From Blastomussa wellsi (Eukaryota; Cnidaria; Anthozoa; Scleractinia; Plerogyridae), in NCBI GenBank assembly GCA_947652115.1, contig OX393561.1, positions 39,816,331-39,880,330 on the forward strand: a stretch of DNA of 64,000 nucleotides. Reading direction: 5' to 3'. Positions 8,908 to 16,515 of the stretch are shown here, in pieces. Within the stretch, counting starts at the first letter, position 1; each line of letters starts with the position of its first letter. The translations under genes were made by a program, and so were the position numbers. A model generated the notes under the pieces. It searched no databases. It was given only the letters and a program-made list of their open reading frames with translations, and was not told the DNA's origin.

Positions 8908-9319
8908 ACCGGAAAGCAGCGTAGCCCAAAGCGAGAGCCCCGGCCCCGACGAACATGAGTTCACCATTTTTTTGCCGCTGGCTTGGTTGATAAAAATCCG
9001 AAAATTTGGGCTCTTTTAGAGGAGCCTCTTCAGGATGCGCCTGGTTGTAAAGTTTTAAAGCGTAGTCAGTGTTTGTGAAATCCTGCTTGGCGTCAGCTTT
9101 CATGCGCTCGTTTGTTTCAATCCAGTCGAGACGTTTGGTGCGGTCGCGCACGAATTTGTTGTACGCAGCTTGATACTCCTCCATAGCTCGGTCGTGGCGC
9201 TCTATTTCTTCACGCGAGGCCTGGCCATCACCATCCAAAGCCTTCGCCAGATAACTGCCGCCGATGAAAGCCACTGCGTTCACCAAAGCACCGCCAACCA
9301 TAATTGCGATACTTGCCAT
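8900..9319 (-). CDS. Polinton small membrane protein (139 aa), unknown
   Basis: The frame extends to 9346, but only through a TTG codon. The first ATG is at 9317-9319, preceded by TTTATAATC, so I start there. Hydrophobic segments lie at both ends (about residues 5-25, and the last about 20 ending in AAFRFF). Between them is a long charged helical middle (HDRAMEEYQAAYNKF, then RLDWIETNERMKADAKQDF). The two-anchor layout suggests a protein of an inner membrane or a host membrane. I believe related proteins occur in other cnidarian Polintons, but I cannot name the family. Function unknown. Confidence 0.7.
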   Translation of the reverse strand: MASIAIMVGGALVNAVAFIGGSYLAKALDGDGQASREEIERHDRAMEEYQAAYNKFVRDRTKRLDWIETNERMKADAKQDFTNTDYALKLYNQAHPEEAPLKEPKFSDFYQPSQRQKNGELMFVGAGALALGYAAFRFF

Positions 9320-9361
9320 GATTATAAATTGCCGCCATTTTTTCAAATGATTTTTGGGTGT

Positions 9362-9583
9362 TCAAACGTTGGTCGGGAGGATTTTCTGGTCTTCCAGGTA
9401 CTTCTTGAGCCAGATGCTGCCCGTCATCACACCAGTGAACATTGCGAAGTTTTCGATAGAATCTGAAGGGTCATCTGTAAAACTTCTCCTGAACGCTTTT
9501 TTGACAGCCCACCCAATGCCAGCAGAGAGGCCAACGAGAGTCGCGGCCTCCATGGCGTTTTTTACAAGATTGTTTTCAGGCAT
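9362..9583 (-). CDS. Polinton small membrane protein (73 aa), unknown
   Basis: ATG at 9581-9583 preceded on its strand by TTTATACC. Two weakly hydrophobic segments (AATLVGLSAGIGWAV and FAMFTGVMTGSIW) flank a charged loop (KKAFRRSFTDDPSD), like a small helical hairpin. It sits in a run of four membrane-type genes between integrase and ATPase, each with its own TATA-like signal. No family recognised. Confidence 0.6.
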   Translation of the reverse strand: MPENNLVKNAMEAATLVGLSAGIGWAVKKAFRRSFTDDPSDSIENFAMFTGVMTGSIWLKKYLEDQKILPTNV

Positions 9584-9624
9584 GTTTGGTATAAAAGAAA
9601 AAAAAAATAAACCTTCAAAAGAAA

Positions 9625-9852
9625 TTAATCATCTTCATCAGCCAGTGAATCTGCATAGCTTGGCGGTTTCTCGTCAGGGTAAATTGGCAACACAGGAAAT
9701 TCCTCATCTTCATCTTCATCTTCTTCAATGAATGGTGCATCCCAGAGAAGCATGATTGTATCAGCAAAGGCGAAGGCAAGTTTGAACCACACAAAGGTGA
9801 TTGCAAAAATACCAACGCCTGATGCAACAGCTTGGGCACCGTCAATTTTCAT
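9625..9852 (-). CDS. Acidic single-pass membrane protein with PPSY motif (75 aa)
   Basis: An open frame extends upstream to 10206, but that part is a shadow of the neighbouring gene. The ATG at 9850-9852 follows an AT-rich TTAAATATTTACAC signal. The protein has one hydrophobic segment (about 12-38), a run of acidic residues (43-51) and a tail with PPSY at 63-66. PPxY motifs recruit Nedd4-type ubiquitin ligases, and adenovirus protein VI carries one. By analogy this may be a membrane-active or trafficking virion protein (inference). No other part resembles protein VI. Confidence 0.65.
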   Translation of the reverse strand: MKIDGAQAVASGVGIFAITFVWFKLAFAFADTIMLLWDAPFIEEDEDEDEEFPVLPIYPDEKPPSYADSLADEDD

Positions 9853-9874
9853 GTTTTGTTTATTGTGTAAATAT

Positions 9875-10378
9875 TTAATCCATCGGTCGAAAGGCATTTC
9901 TTGATGGCTGCGTCGCCACCCTGGGGTGTGGGGCTTGCTCCACTGCAGGTGCTGGCGTCGCCTCCACGGGGTGTGGGGCTTGCCCCCCTGCAGGTTCCCG
10001 TGTGAAAAAGCGCTGGATGTCTTCACGCTTGACATAAGTCGTGAAGAGCGCGACGCCAATTCCGGCGAGTGTGAGCCATTCGTTTGTGCTGAGACCGGTT
10101 TTTGCGGGGTGTGGAGCTTGCCGCACGGTGGGCTCCGGCGTCGCCTCCACGGGGTGTTGAGCTTGCGCATTCTCAATTGATGCAAGTTTGCCATTTGCTT
10201 CATCAAGGGCTTTTTTCTGTGCTTCGCGGGCCTGCCGAGTTTTATCAGCAGTCGCTTTGCCCGCAGCCACTCGATTGGGATTTTTGGCGGGCTTTGTTGG
10301 CGGCGTTTGTGAAGTCACTTGGCTTTCCTGTGGTGCAAGGTTTGCTTGTGGTGCAACGGTCGGTTGTTCTTCAGCCAT
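9875..10378 (-). CDS. Pro/Ala-rich single-pass membrane protein (167 aa), unknown
   Basis: ATG at 10376-10378. The N-terminal half is basic and helical (NPNRVAAGKATADKTRQ), followed by a hydrophobic segment at about 101-116 (WLTLAGIGVALFTTYV). Before and after that segment stand two copies of a proline-rich repeat (HPVEATPEPTVRQAPHP at 75-91 and a similar copy at about 135-152). In the DNA these form a GC-rich direct repeat over about 9925-10160. The repeats look like an extended spacer such as seen in virion surface or core proteins. Function unknown. Confidence 0.6.
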   Translation of the reverse strand: MAEEQPTVAPQANLAPQESQVTSQTPPTKPAKNPNRVAAGKATADKTRQAREAQKKALDEANGKLASIENAQAQHPVEATPEPTVRQAPHPAKTGLSTNEWLTLAGIGVALFTTYVKREDIQRFFTREPAGGQAPHPVEATPAPAVEQAPHPRVATQPSRNAFRPMD

Positions 10379-10431
10379 GGTATATTGAAAGAAATTTTTG
10401 TTTAATTTGTGAGGAATTATTCAGCAGTTGG

Positions 10432-11004
10432 TCAGGAATGTTCAGCAGTTGGTGAGGAAAGCTCAGCAATTTCAGTCGTTTGCGCTTCGTGCTTGAAAGA
10501 ATCAAAATCAATGTGTTTTGCAGTGATCATCGCCGCGTTGGCCACAGCGAGACCACGGCCGCAAGTCAAAGCTGTGCTGCCGGCCATGTTGGAGAGCTGA
10601 TTGTTGATGATCCAGTCGTTTTTGATTTCTTTTTGATAAGCCTCGATGTCTTTGATTTTGACGACCATTCCGACCGCTTTGGTCAAAACAAAAAGGAAGC
10701 CGTCGAGCAAACTGTCCGTTGTCTTGGAGCCCACGTACGCATGGTAGCGTTTGATGTATTTCTCAACATCTTTGTCAGAGAGGCGCTTCACATCGTCGTG
10801 TGAAAGCTGCGTCCCGATGGCTTCTTTTGATTTTCCTGTCGACACCAGCACGGCCAGCTGCTCGCGCAGCGCTGGGATATCGGGCTGCGTTAAAACAACT
10901 GCGGGGAAATTGCTGGCCGGTGCGCTCGTTGCCTCAGCTTCAAGCAAGCCCGCAATGTCGGTCAAGACTTGTTCATCAATTTCGAGTGTTGATGGGTTCG
11001 CCAT
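10432..11004 (-). CDS. Conserved-looking Polinton protein (190 aa), unknown
   Basis: ATG at 11002-11004 with an upstream CTTATACAC signal. No clear membrane segment is seen at the N-terminus. The protein is mostly helical with a charged centre (LSHDDVKRLSDKDVEKYIKRYHAY) and a hydrophobic patch (DGFLFVLTKAVGMVV). A later stretch (NMAGSTALTCGRGLAVANAAMIT) precedes an acidic tail. Its place directly downstream of the ATPase and capsid genes (22 bp from the ATPase stop) suggests a structural role, but I recognise no domain. It is not adenain: the His and Cys motifs of that protease are absent. Confidence 0.65.
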   Translation of the reverse strand: MANPSTLEIDEQVLTDIAGLLEAEATSAPASNFPAVVLTQPDIPALREQLAVLVSTGKSKEAIGTQLSHDDVKRLSDKDVEKYIKRYHAYVGSKTTDSLLDGFLFVLTKAVGMVVKIKDIEAYQKEIKNDWIINNQLSNMAGSTALTCGRGLAVANAAMITAKHIDFDSFKHEAQTTEIAELSSPTAEHS

Positions 11005-11026
11005 TTTGTGTATAAGTTGTGAATTT

Positions 11027-11629
11027 TTAATTGAGCTTGAATTTTATTCCGAACGGGTGCCGAAGTGCGAACACAAGGCAGGAGAACTTATTTTTTTTCA
11101 ACCTCGAAATGAGGTCTTTGTACTCATCTTGAGAAAGTTCGCCGGCGTAATCTTCAAAAACCGCTTTCGTTGTCTTCCACGAGGGTGTGTAAAAAAGCAC
11201 AAGCGCCGCAACGTTTTCGCGGAAAGAGGCTGTGATGCTGGTCAGCTTTTGGGCGAGCACCCACACGCTGAATCCTGTGTGGCGGGCGCTGAACGCGAGA
11301 TTGACCAGCTGGCCCGTGCGCTTTTTCACATCTTTCGAGGCCGCGCAGTCATCGAGGATAATGAGCGCATTGGTGCCCTCCAATTCAAGGCAAACCACTT
11401 TCAGCCAGGCTTCAACAAAATGCTGTTCACAAATGATAACTTTGAAACGCGGGTCCGCCAAAGCGAAGCGATGAAAAGTCCTGTTGTGCGCGAATGTCGG
11501 GCAGATGAGCGTGATGAAGTCGAACTTGCCGTGGAAAGGACCGCGGAGCTGTTCCACCACAAACTTTGATTTGCCCGAATTCGTCGGCCCGACGATGAGA
11601 GCGTTGAACGGGATGTTGTTTGGGTCCAT
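11027..11629 (-). CDS. FtsK/HerA-type genome packaging ATPase
   Basis: 200-residue P-loop ATPase of the A32/FtsK-HerA clade that pumps DNA into capsids in double jelly-roll viruses. Walker A is GPTNSGKS at residues 14-21. Walker B is ALIILDD with acids at 93-94. A following HTGFSVWVLAQK segment fits the sensor strand. Length is normal for Polinton ATPases. It lies 7 bp downstream of the major capsid gene on the same strand, forming the packaging-capsid pair usual in this group. A TATA-like ATATA abuts its ATG at 11627-11629. Confidence 0.93.
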   Translation of the reverse strand: MDPNNIPFNALIVGPTNSGKSKFVVEQLRGPFHGKFDFITLICPTFAHNRTFHRFALADPRFKVIICEQHFVEAWLKVVCLELEGTNALIILDDCAASKDVKKRTGQLVNLAFSARHTGFSVWVLAQKLTSITASFRENVAALVLFYTPSWKTTKAVFEDYAGELSQDEYKDLISRLKKNKFSCLVFALRHPFGIKFKLN

Positions 11630-11636
11630 TATATGA

Positions 11637-12926
11637 TCAGTGCAACACTGAAACTAATTGCTGATTTTTAATGTCTATTTGCGCGTCCGAAATTGCAAAG
11701 ATGTGGCATTTCACATCGCCTGCGCCAATGAGGTCCCGCTCGATTTCAAGCTGGACTCCATGTGTTGTGTTCACAAGCCGCGTGCCGCTTCCATGCAGCG
11801 TTGGATCCCCCGATGTGCGCAAATCAATCAGAAGCCCGAACCTGTCTTCGGTGAAAAACTTTACCGGATTCATGTGCTTTGTTTTTTGGGCTTTCTTTCC
11901 GAAAAAGCGGTCAACTTCGGCCCAAGTATCCGTGATTCCGAGGCCGTTGTTGAAGAGCTTGTTGGTCGAGCCGTTCACCGTGACAACGACTTTCTTCAGG
12001 GCCGGATTAATGTACTTTTCTGAATCCCGGGTTCCTGCAGTGTAAGGCTCAACGAAAAGGAGAAGAAGGCCTTTCAGGGACCTTTTTTGGGCGTTAAATT
12101 TGATGGTCACGCTTGAGGCCACTTCTTTTTTGAAGCTGACCACCTCGGGCCGCACCACATGGTCGTATTTGAACCCCTTTCCCGCGGTGTAAACGCTGCG
12201 AGCCTCGTCCGCCAAGGTCTTGCTTCTGATTGTTTCAAACTCGAGCTGGAGGTTTGTCAGCTTGTATTTTAGTTTATCGGGGTCAGAGCCTTTGACAACC
12301 TGCGAGGCCGGCGCGAGCTTCAGCTGAAACAGGAGGTCGTGGAGGAGCGCTTGGGGGTAAAAGACGCCGTGGTCGGTCAGTATTGAGTGGTCCAGGCGGA
12401 TCCGGTATTTTTTCCCGTAAACCTTTTCCAGCGCGTTTTCTTTGTCAACACCCGAGGTTTTCTTGTCTCCCGAGTCTGAGCGGATCTTGCAGAGGTCTTC
12501 AGACTGGATGCCCTCGAGCAGCATGTCGTCCCGCTCCTCCTGCGAGAGAAAAAGGTCCTCCCAGATCTTGTAGATGTCATATCCATCCGTGTCCTGCAGT
12601 GTTTCCGCGCCGAACTTCACGTGCAGTTTATCGACCAGGGCGCGGGTGACGTTTTGAACGAGGAAGTTGTCAGCGTCCCCTCCCGCCAAGTCGATTTTGA
12701 AGACCAGTGCGAGCGTGCCTGGCACGAGAACCTCGTTCTGATCCAGCTTGGGCACGTAAACATATAAGGTCTCCCCGGGGTTGGCTTCGCTGCGATCAAA
12801 AGTGATGCGATTGACCACGCGCTCGGCTTTCATCGCGAGGCCAGTTTTTTGGCTGTGCTCTGGATGAAGGTTTGTTTGCACCGCACGTTCCACTCTTCTT
12901 CCGTCAACTTCTGTTTGCACATACAT
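11637..12926 (-). CDS. Major capsid protein (double jelly-roll) of Polinton
   Basis: 429-residue protein rich in beta-strand-like alternation. Features seen in Polinton and adintovirus hexon-like proteins include an early YVYVPKLDQNEVLVPGTL strand pair, the LHVKFGAETL and GYDIYKIWEDL region, and a second half with FVEPYTAG and a C-terminal region of strands ending near VKCHIFAISDAQ. The assignment rests on this pattern, length, and position next to the packaging ATPase. It should form the trimeric capsomer of an icosahedral shell. The gene is GC-richer than the plus-strand genes beside it. The start at 12924-12926 lies in a 59-bp divergent promoter gap shared with the 12986 gene. Confidence 0.82.
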   Translation of the reverse strand: MYVQTEVDGRRVERAVQTNLHPEHSQKTGLAMKAERVVNRITFDRSEANPGETLYVYVPKLDQNEVLVPGTLALVFKIDLAGGDADNFLVQNVTRALVDKLHVKFGAETLQDTDGYDIYKIWEDLFLSQEERDDMLLEGIQSEDLCKIRSDSGDKKTSGVDKENALEKVYGKKYRIRLDHSILTDHGVFYPQALLHDLLFQLKLAPASQVVKGSDPDKLKYKLTNLQLEFETIRSKTLADEARSVYTAGKGFKYDHVVRPEVVSFKKEVASSVTIKFNAQKRSLKGLLLLFVEPYTAGTRDSEKYINPALKKVVVTVNGSTNKLFNNGLGITDTWAEVDRFFGKKAQKTKHMNPVKFFTEDRFGLLIDLRTSGDPTLHGSGTRLVNTTHGVQLEIERDLIGAGDVKCHIFAISDAQIDIKNQQLVSVLH

Positions 12927-12985
12927 GGTATTGAAAGCTGCACATTTTTATTTAAATTGAAAATAAATAGAATTTATATTTCGCA
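12927..12985. promoter_or_regulatory. Divergent promoter gap (capsid / 416-aa gene)
   Basis: 59 bp between two start codons facing away from each other. It holds TTTATATTT before the plus-strand ATG and an AT-rich run before the minus-strand one, so both genes must be driven from this gap or from within coding sequence. Confidence 0.5.
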
Positions 12986-14236
12986 ATGGCAATGATGGAA
13001 GAAGAAAAAGACCCTCTTTTGGAACATGATGATGATCATGAGAAAGATGCTGAGAAAGATGATGAGAAATATGAACATCTTGATCATGGCGACGGGGATT
13101 CCGGTTTTCCTGAAGAACAAGAAATGAGAGATCGCCTGAAACGTCTGAGGGAAAGGTCAAGGAGTTCTTCCACTGCAGAAACCTCTTATATCGAAGAAGA
13201 TCTGCCTGATCCTACAAAGCCTGATCCTCCAAAAAACGATTTGACAACAATCATGGTTGCTAATGATTTTCTTAAAAAAGAGTTTCCATTTGCAAAGTTG
13301 GAAGATCTTAATGTCCGAATGGAAAACAATAGGGTGAAAGTCGGTTTATTTAGAGCCACCAAAAAAGGTGTGAAAACAACAACATATTTTTTAACAACAA
13401 GAGACACAAAAACGAATAAATTCCGGATAAATCCTGCACTTCCAAAAGAAATAACTCGTGAACTTGGGAAAAGTCGAAGAGAAACAATCGATGAAAAAAT
13501 TGGAACACTGTCACAAGACATTTATGAAAATAAAAAATTTGCAGACGATGAAAAGCAAAGCCCAACAGAAAGAGAAAAAGCCCGAGAAAGAGCAAAAAGA
13601 CAAATTGCAGAACGGACTGATCTCCAGCGAGAACTTGAACGGTTGGAAAACAATGATTACGAGTCGATTGATTTTGAATCGATTCCCCTTCAAGAATTTG
13701 AAAAAAATGAAGAACAAAGGACAGAAAAAGAAAAAGAAATACAACAAGAAAAAGAAAAGCAAAAAGAAATCGTTAATGATGAAAATGCCCCGTCTGATGA
13801 AAGAGAGCACGCCCGTGAAAACGTTGAGCGGCTCGTGAATGAAGAAAATCAAATCGAGGCTGAAAGAGAAAGAGACCTTGAAAGGCTTTCTTTCCGTGAA
13901 AGAGTCAGAGAAAAAATCAAAAATGTCTTCAAAAAATACGGTTTCACGGTGACAGCGATCTCAATTGCCGCCGGTATTCTCATCATGGAAATCGTAAAGC
14001 TTTTAACGAAACCTGTTGTCAATGCTGTCAAAGCATTCGGCAAAGCTTTGGGAAACGGGCTAAAAGACCTCGGTAAAAAAATATTGTCCGTCCTTCCAGG
14101 TCTCCTTGGCTCGATTGTTTCTTTTCTTTTCACAACTGCTGGTAAGGTCCTCGGGTTTCTGGCTGAGCACGCCTGGCTTGTGATTTTGGCTGTTGTCGCC
14201 TTTTTGATTGAGCGCTTGACCAAAAAACAGAGTTAG
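12986..14236 (+). CDS. Charged coiled-coil protein with hydrophobic C-terminus (416 aa)
   Basis: ATG at 12986 after TTTATATTT. An Asp/Glu/His-rich N-terminus (about 1-45) is followed by a mixed region. A very charged coiled coil comes next (about 160-300, with two similar segments, SPTEREKARERAKRQI and APSDEREHARENVERL, suggesting an internal duplication). The last about 100 residues are hydrophobic and amphipathic: a membrane segment (TAISIAAGILIMEIVKLL), a Gly-rich amphipathic stretch (GNGLKDLGKKILSVLPGLLG) and a final anchor (WLVILAVVAFLIERL). A membrane-active virion protein is plausible, but no family is recognised. It is AT-rich with Lys/Glu-heavy coding, unlike the capsid gene beside it. 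Its stop overlaps the opposite gene's stop. Confidence 0.7.
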   Translation: MAMMEEEKDPLLEHDDDHEKDAEKDDEKYEHLDHGDGDSGFPEEQEMRDRLKRLRERSRSSSTAETSYIEEDLPDPTKPDPPKNDLTTIMVANDFLKKEFPFAKLEDLNVRMENNRVKVGLFRATKKGVKTTTYFLTTRDTKTNKFRINPALPKEITRELGKSRRETIDEKIGTLSQDIYENKKFADDEKQSPTEREKARERAKRQIAERTDLQRELERLENNDYESIDFESIPLQEFEKNEEQRTEKEKEIQQEKEKQKEIVNDENAPSDEREHARENVERLVNEENQIEAERERDLERLSFRERVREKIKNVFKKYGFTVTAISIAAGILIMEIVKLLTKPVVNAVKAFGKALGNGLKDLGKKILSVLPGLLGSIVSFLFTTAGKVLGFLAEHAWLVILAVVAFLIERLTKKQS

Positions 14237-15774
14237 CGGGACGCCAAAAACACCAAACCCGCAAGTGCGACCACACCAACTATCAGAGCCGTTTTGTTCG
14301 TGTCATGAGCCTCACTGTCCGTGCTGGCTGTTTCAACCGTTTGTGCGCGGGGTGAACCCCGCACCCCTGTTGCAGGTGTTTTGGCAGAAGGCTCCAGATC
14401 TTTTTTGCTTTCAGCTGTGGCCGCAGGTGTTTTGGCAGAAGGCTCCAGATCTTTTTTGCTTTCAGCTGTGGCCGCTTTGTGAATTGGGTTCGAAGGGTGG
14501 CTGCTTGGTGGGTTGTATTTTGATTTCTCTCCATCCATGGGTTGATGGGTCACTTTTTTTTTGTCCTTGTTGATCTGGTTGTTTATTCCAAGTTTCATCC
14601 CCGCCACAGCTTGTTTGAGGAAGTTGTTGTAGCCCATAACGCTTTCTGTGTTGATCACCATGTAGCCTGGCATCAGCCATGCGCCCGGGCACAAAGCAAG
14701 GTTCAGCCTGACTTTCGCCTCGTCAATGGCAAGTTGGTATCTTTGAACAGACGCTGACAAATCTGGCTGTATCACTGCGTCTTCAAACAGGTGAAGAAAC
14801 TGGCTTTGGACCTCACGCGCTCGGCCTCCAGTGCCCTGGATGCTGCTTCTTTGATCCACTTGTGCGCCGAGAACGCAGTACACGAAAGCCTCGATCGACT
14901 GGTTTATTCGGCTCAAGCCGGCTGGTGTCAGCCCTTCGGCATGGTTCGCGCAAAACCAGTCGTATTGGTTGTATGCGACGCTTGTTGGGTGGCGTTTGTA
15001 ATGCGGCCCGCCTGGCCAATTATGAAACGTCCCGCTGCCGGGCGTGAAGCGGAAGTCATTCGTAACCTCGATCCCAAATTCATGGCAAATCCTTCCGTAC
15101 GAAGCAACATCATAAGGATTGTTTCTCTGGGTAAATGCTGGATCACCCGGCAACGCGAAAATGTTTTGGGGGCCTCCGAGCTGATACAAAATCCGTCTGA
15201 CCGTGAAGTACACGTGGAAAACAAAAAATGCCCTGACTTGCGGTGGCAGTTCCAAAGATGTGTGCTCTTCATCAAAAATATCCCGTGAAATTCCGCAGCC
15301 CGTGGTCGCGCACCAGGTGGCAAAATTCAGTTGCTGTGGCCAATATTTCATGTCAGGCGTTGCCAGCCAATGCCTCACCTCGTCAGCGCCATCCTCCCCA
15401 GGCGATTGGTCCAGAGGCAGCTTTGTTTTTTGAAATACCTCTCGGAACCGCGTGGTAAAGAACCAATCCGGTGTCACATATATGTTCACGTCATTGTTGA
15501 ATATTTTCTTCAAACTGGGGGCCGCTTCGTGGAATGGCACCGCTGGAATTGGCAAGTCTTCTTTTTCACTGATTTGCGTAAGCCATTTTGGAAAACCGTC
15601 AATATATTCCACAACAGGTTTTTTCTTCACAACAGGTGTTTTTTCCACTTCTTGGGTGTGTGGTTTGCTGACCGGTGCTTTCTTCACATCTTGGCTTTCT
15701 GAAGTGCCATGTCTTGATTTATTTCTCACTCTGCTAAGATATTTTGCAAAATCATCACCATACTCTCCTTGCAT
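14233..15774 (-). CDS. Large conserved-looking Polinton protein (513 aa), unknown
   Basis: ATG at 15772-15774. The first about 100 residues are basic and low complexity. A globular core (about 125-390) is rich in aromatic residues and cysteines (WPQQLNFATWCATTGCGISR, FHVYFTVRRILYQLGG, FCANHAEGLTP). A disordered Ser/Lys/Pro tail follows, with a tandem 17-residue duplication. It ends in a transmembrane segment (TALIVGVVALAGLVFLA), so it is probably tail-anchored. I recall similar core proteins in other invertebrate Polintons but cannot assign a function. The stop codon overlaps that of the plus-strand gene (TTAG at 14233-14236). It shares a 40-bp divergent promoter gap with the penton gene. Confidence 0.7.
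   Translation of the reverse strand: MQGEYGDDFAKYLSRVRNKSRHGTSESQDVKKAPVSKPHTQEVEKTPVVKKKPVVEYIDGFPKWLTQISEKEDLPIPAVPFHEAAPSLKKIFNNDVNIYVTPDWFFTTRFREVFQKTKLPLDQSPGEDGADEVRHWLATPDMKYWPQQLNFATWCATTGCGISRDIFDEEHTSLELPPQVRAFFVFHVYFTVRRILYQLGGPQNIFALPGDPAFTQRNNPYDVASYGRICHEFGIEVTNDFRFTPGSGTFHNWPGGPHYKRHPTSVAYNQYDWFCANHAEGLTPAGLSRINQSIEAFVYCVLGAQVDQRSSIQGTGGRAREVQSQFLHLFEDAVIQPDLSASVQRYQLAIDEAKVRLNLALCPGAWLMPGYMVINTESVMGYNNFLKQAVAGMKLGINNQINKDKKKVTHQPMDGEKSKYNPPSSHPSNPIHKAATAESKKDLEPSAKTPAATAESKKDLEPSAKTPATGVRGSPRAQTVETASTDSEAHDTNKTALIVGVVALAGLVFLASR
14372..14473 (-). repeat. 51-bp tandem duplication in the 513-aa gene
   Basis: Two exact, adjacent 51-bp copies (14372-14422, 14423-14473). They encode two copies of a 17-residue unit (ATAESKKDLEPSAKTPA) in the disordered tail. 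The unit is a multiple of three, so the frame is kept. Exact identity points to a recent expansion. Confidence 0.9.
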
Positions 15775-15814
15775 TGCGATTATTTAAACTTTATTTTTTT
15801 TTATTTAATACAAA
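15775..15814. promoter_or_regulatory. Divergent promoter gap (513-aa gene / penton)
   Basis: 40 bp of almost pure A/T (TTTAAAC, a long T run, TATTTAATAC) separate two outward-facing start codons. Confidence 0.5.
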
Positions 15815-16483
15815 ATGGTTTTGCTCACAATCATCGCTCCTTCAAACGACTACACAGTTTATTTTCACCGGCCCCTTACGCAGCCAAACTATATCAGACT
15901 TTTAAGCTGTTCGCTTTATAACTCGTGGTTTAATTTTAAGGGTGGAACGGTCACGTTAATAGATAAAGAGCAAAATTATAGAGAATTTGAGACTAATTTA
16001 CAACCCGGTTTTTACACCATTGAGACTTTTGTTGAAGCTTTAAAGAAAGCCTTACAAATATACGAAAACATAAATTTTACAGATGCCGACACGCCCGCGG
16101 GCGTGCTGATTCTTCAAAATTCTAAATTTGGGCGAGTTGGTATAAATTTCAGCGAGGAATTTGACAAACTGTTTGATATTGAAGAAACTTTATCAGGGTT
16201 CATATTTAACAAAAAACACAGCCTATCTACTTATTTTATTCACTGCGACCTTGTTGACATGGAAAAGAATTTGCTCAATGGAAAAAGATCAAGTATTTTG
16301 GCTCGATTCGATGTGAAAGGCAAACCGTATGAAAAAATCTCTTACAATTTTGATCCAAATGTCTTGCGTGACACTTCTTCTGGTCAATATGTAAACGGTG
16401 TGACAGTATCAGTTAGAGATGAACTCGGGGAGTTATTAAATTTCAATGGTTTCCCTCTTGAATTTGAATTAGAAATACGTTAA
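15815..16483 (+). CDS. Minor capsid / penton-like protein (single jelly-roll)
   Basis: 222 residues starting MVLLTIIAPSND, rich in beta-strand alternation. The C-terminal half holds blocks I associate with the Polinton minor capsid protein: YFIHCDLVDMEKNLLNGK, ILARFDVKGKPYEK, NVLRDTSSGQYVNGVTVSV and a closing strand FPLEFELEIR. It would form the pentameric vertex of the capsid built by the major capsid protein. The gene is AT-rich and reads away from the 513-aa gene. A 32-bp AT-rich gap (with TTTTAATATAAG) separates it from the next plus-strand gene. Assignment is by remembered family pattern, length and context. Confidence 0.72.
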   Translation: MVLLTIIAPSNDYTVYFHRPLTQPNYIRLLSCSLYNSWFNFKGGTVTLIDKEQNYREFETNLQPGFYTIETFVEALKKALQIYENINFTDADTPAGVLILQNSKFGRVGINFSEEFDKLFDIEETLSGFIFNKKHSLSTYFIHCDLVDMEKNLLNGKRSSILARFDVKGKPYEKISYNFDPNVLRDTSSGQYVNGVTVSVRDELGELLNFNGFPLEFELEIR

Positions 16484-16515
16484 CAATTAAAAATAAAATC
16501 TGCTTTTAATATAAG

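Noticed and set aside
9853..10206. Upstream extension of the PPSY protein to 193 residues
   Set aside because: It is a second frame of the Pro-rich repeat gene (9875-10378) and is Trp/Arg/Pro-biased; the ATG at 9852 has its own upstream signal.
10751..11569. 272-codon plus-strand frame
   Set aside because: Antisense to the 190-residue gene and the packaging ATPase; no motif.
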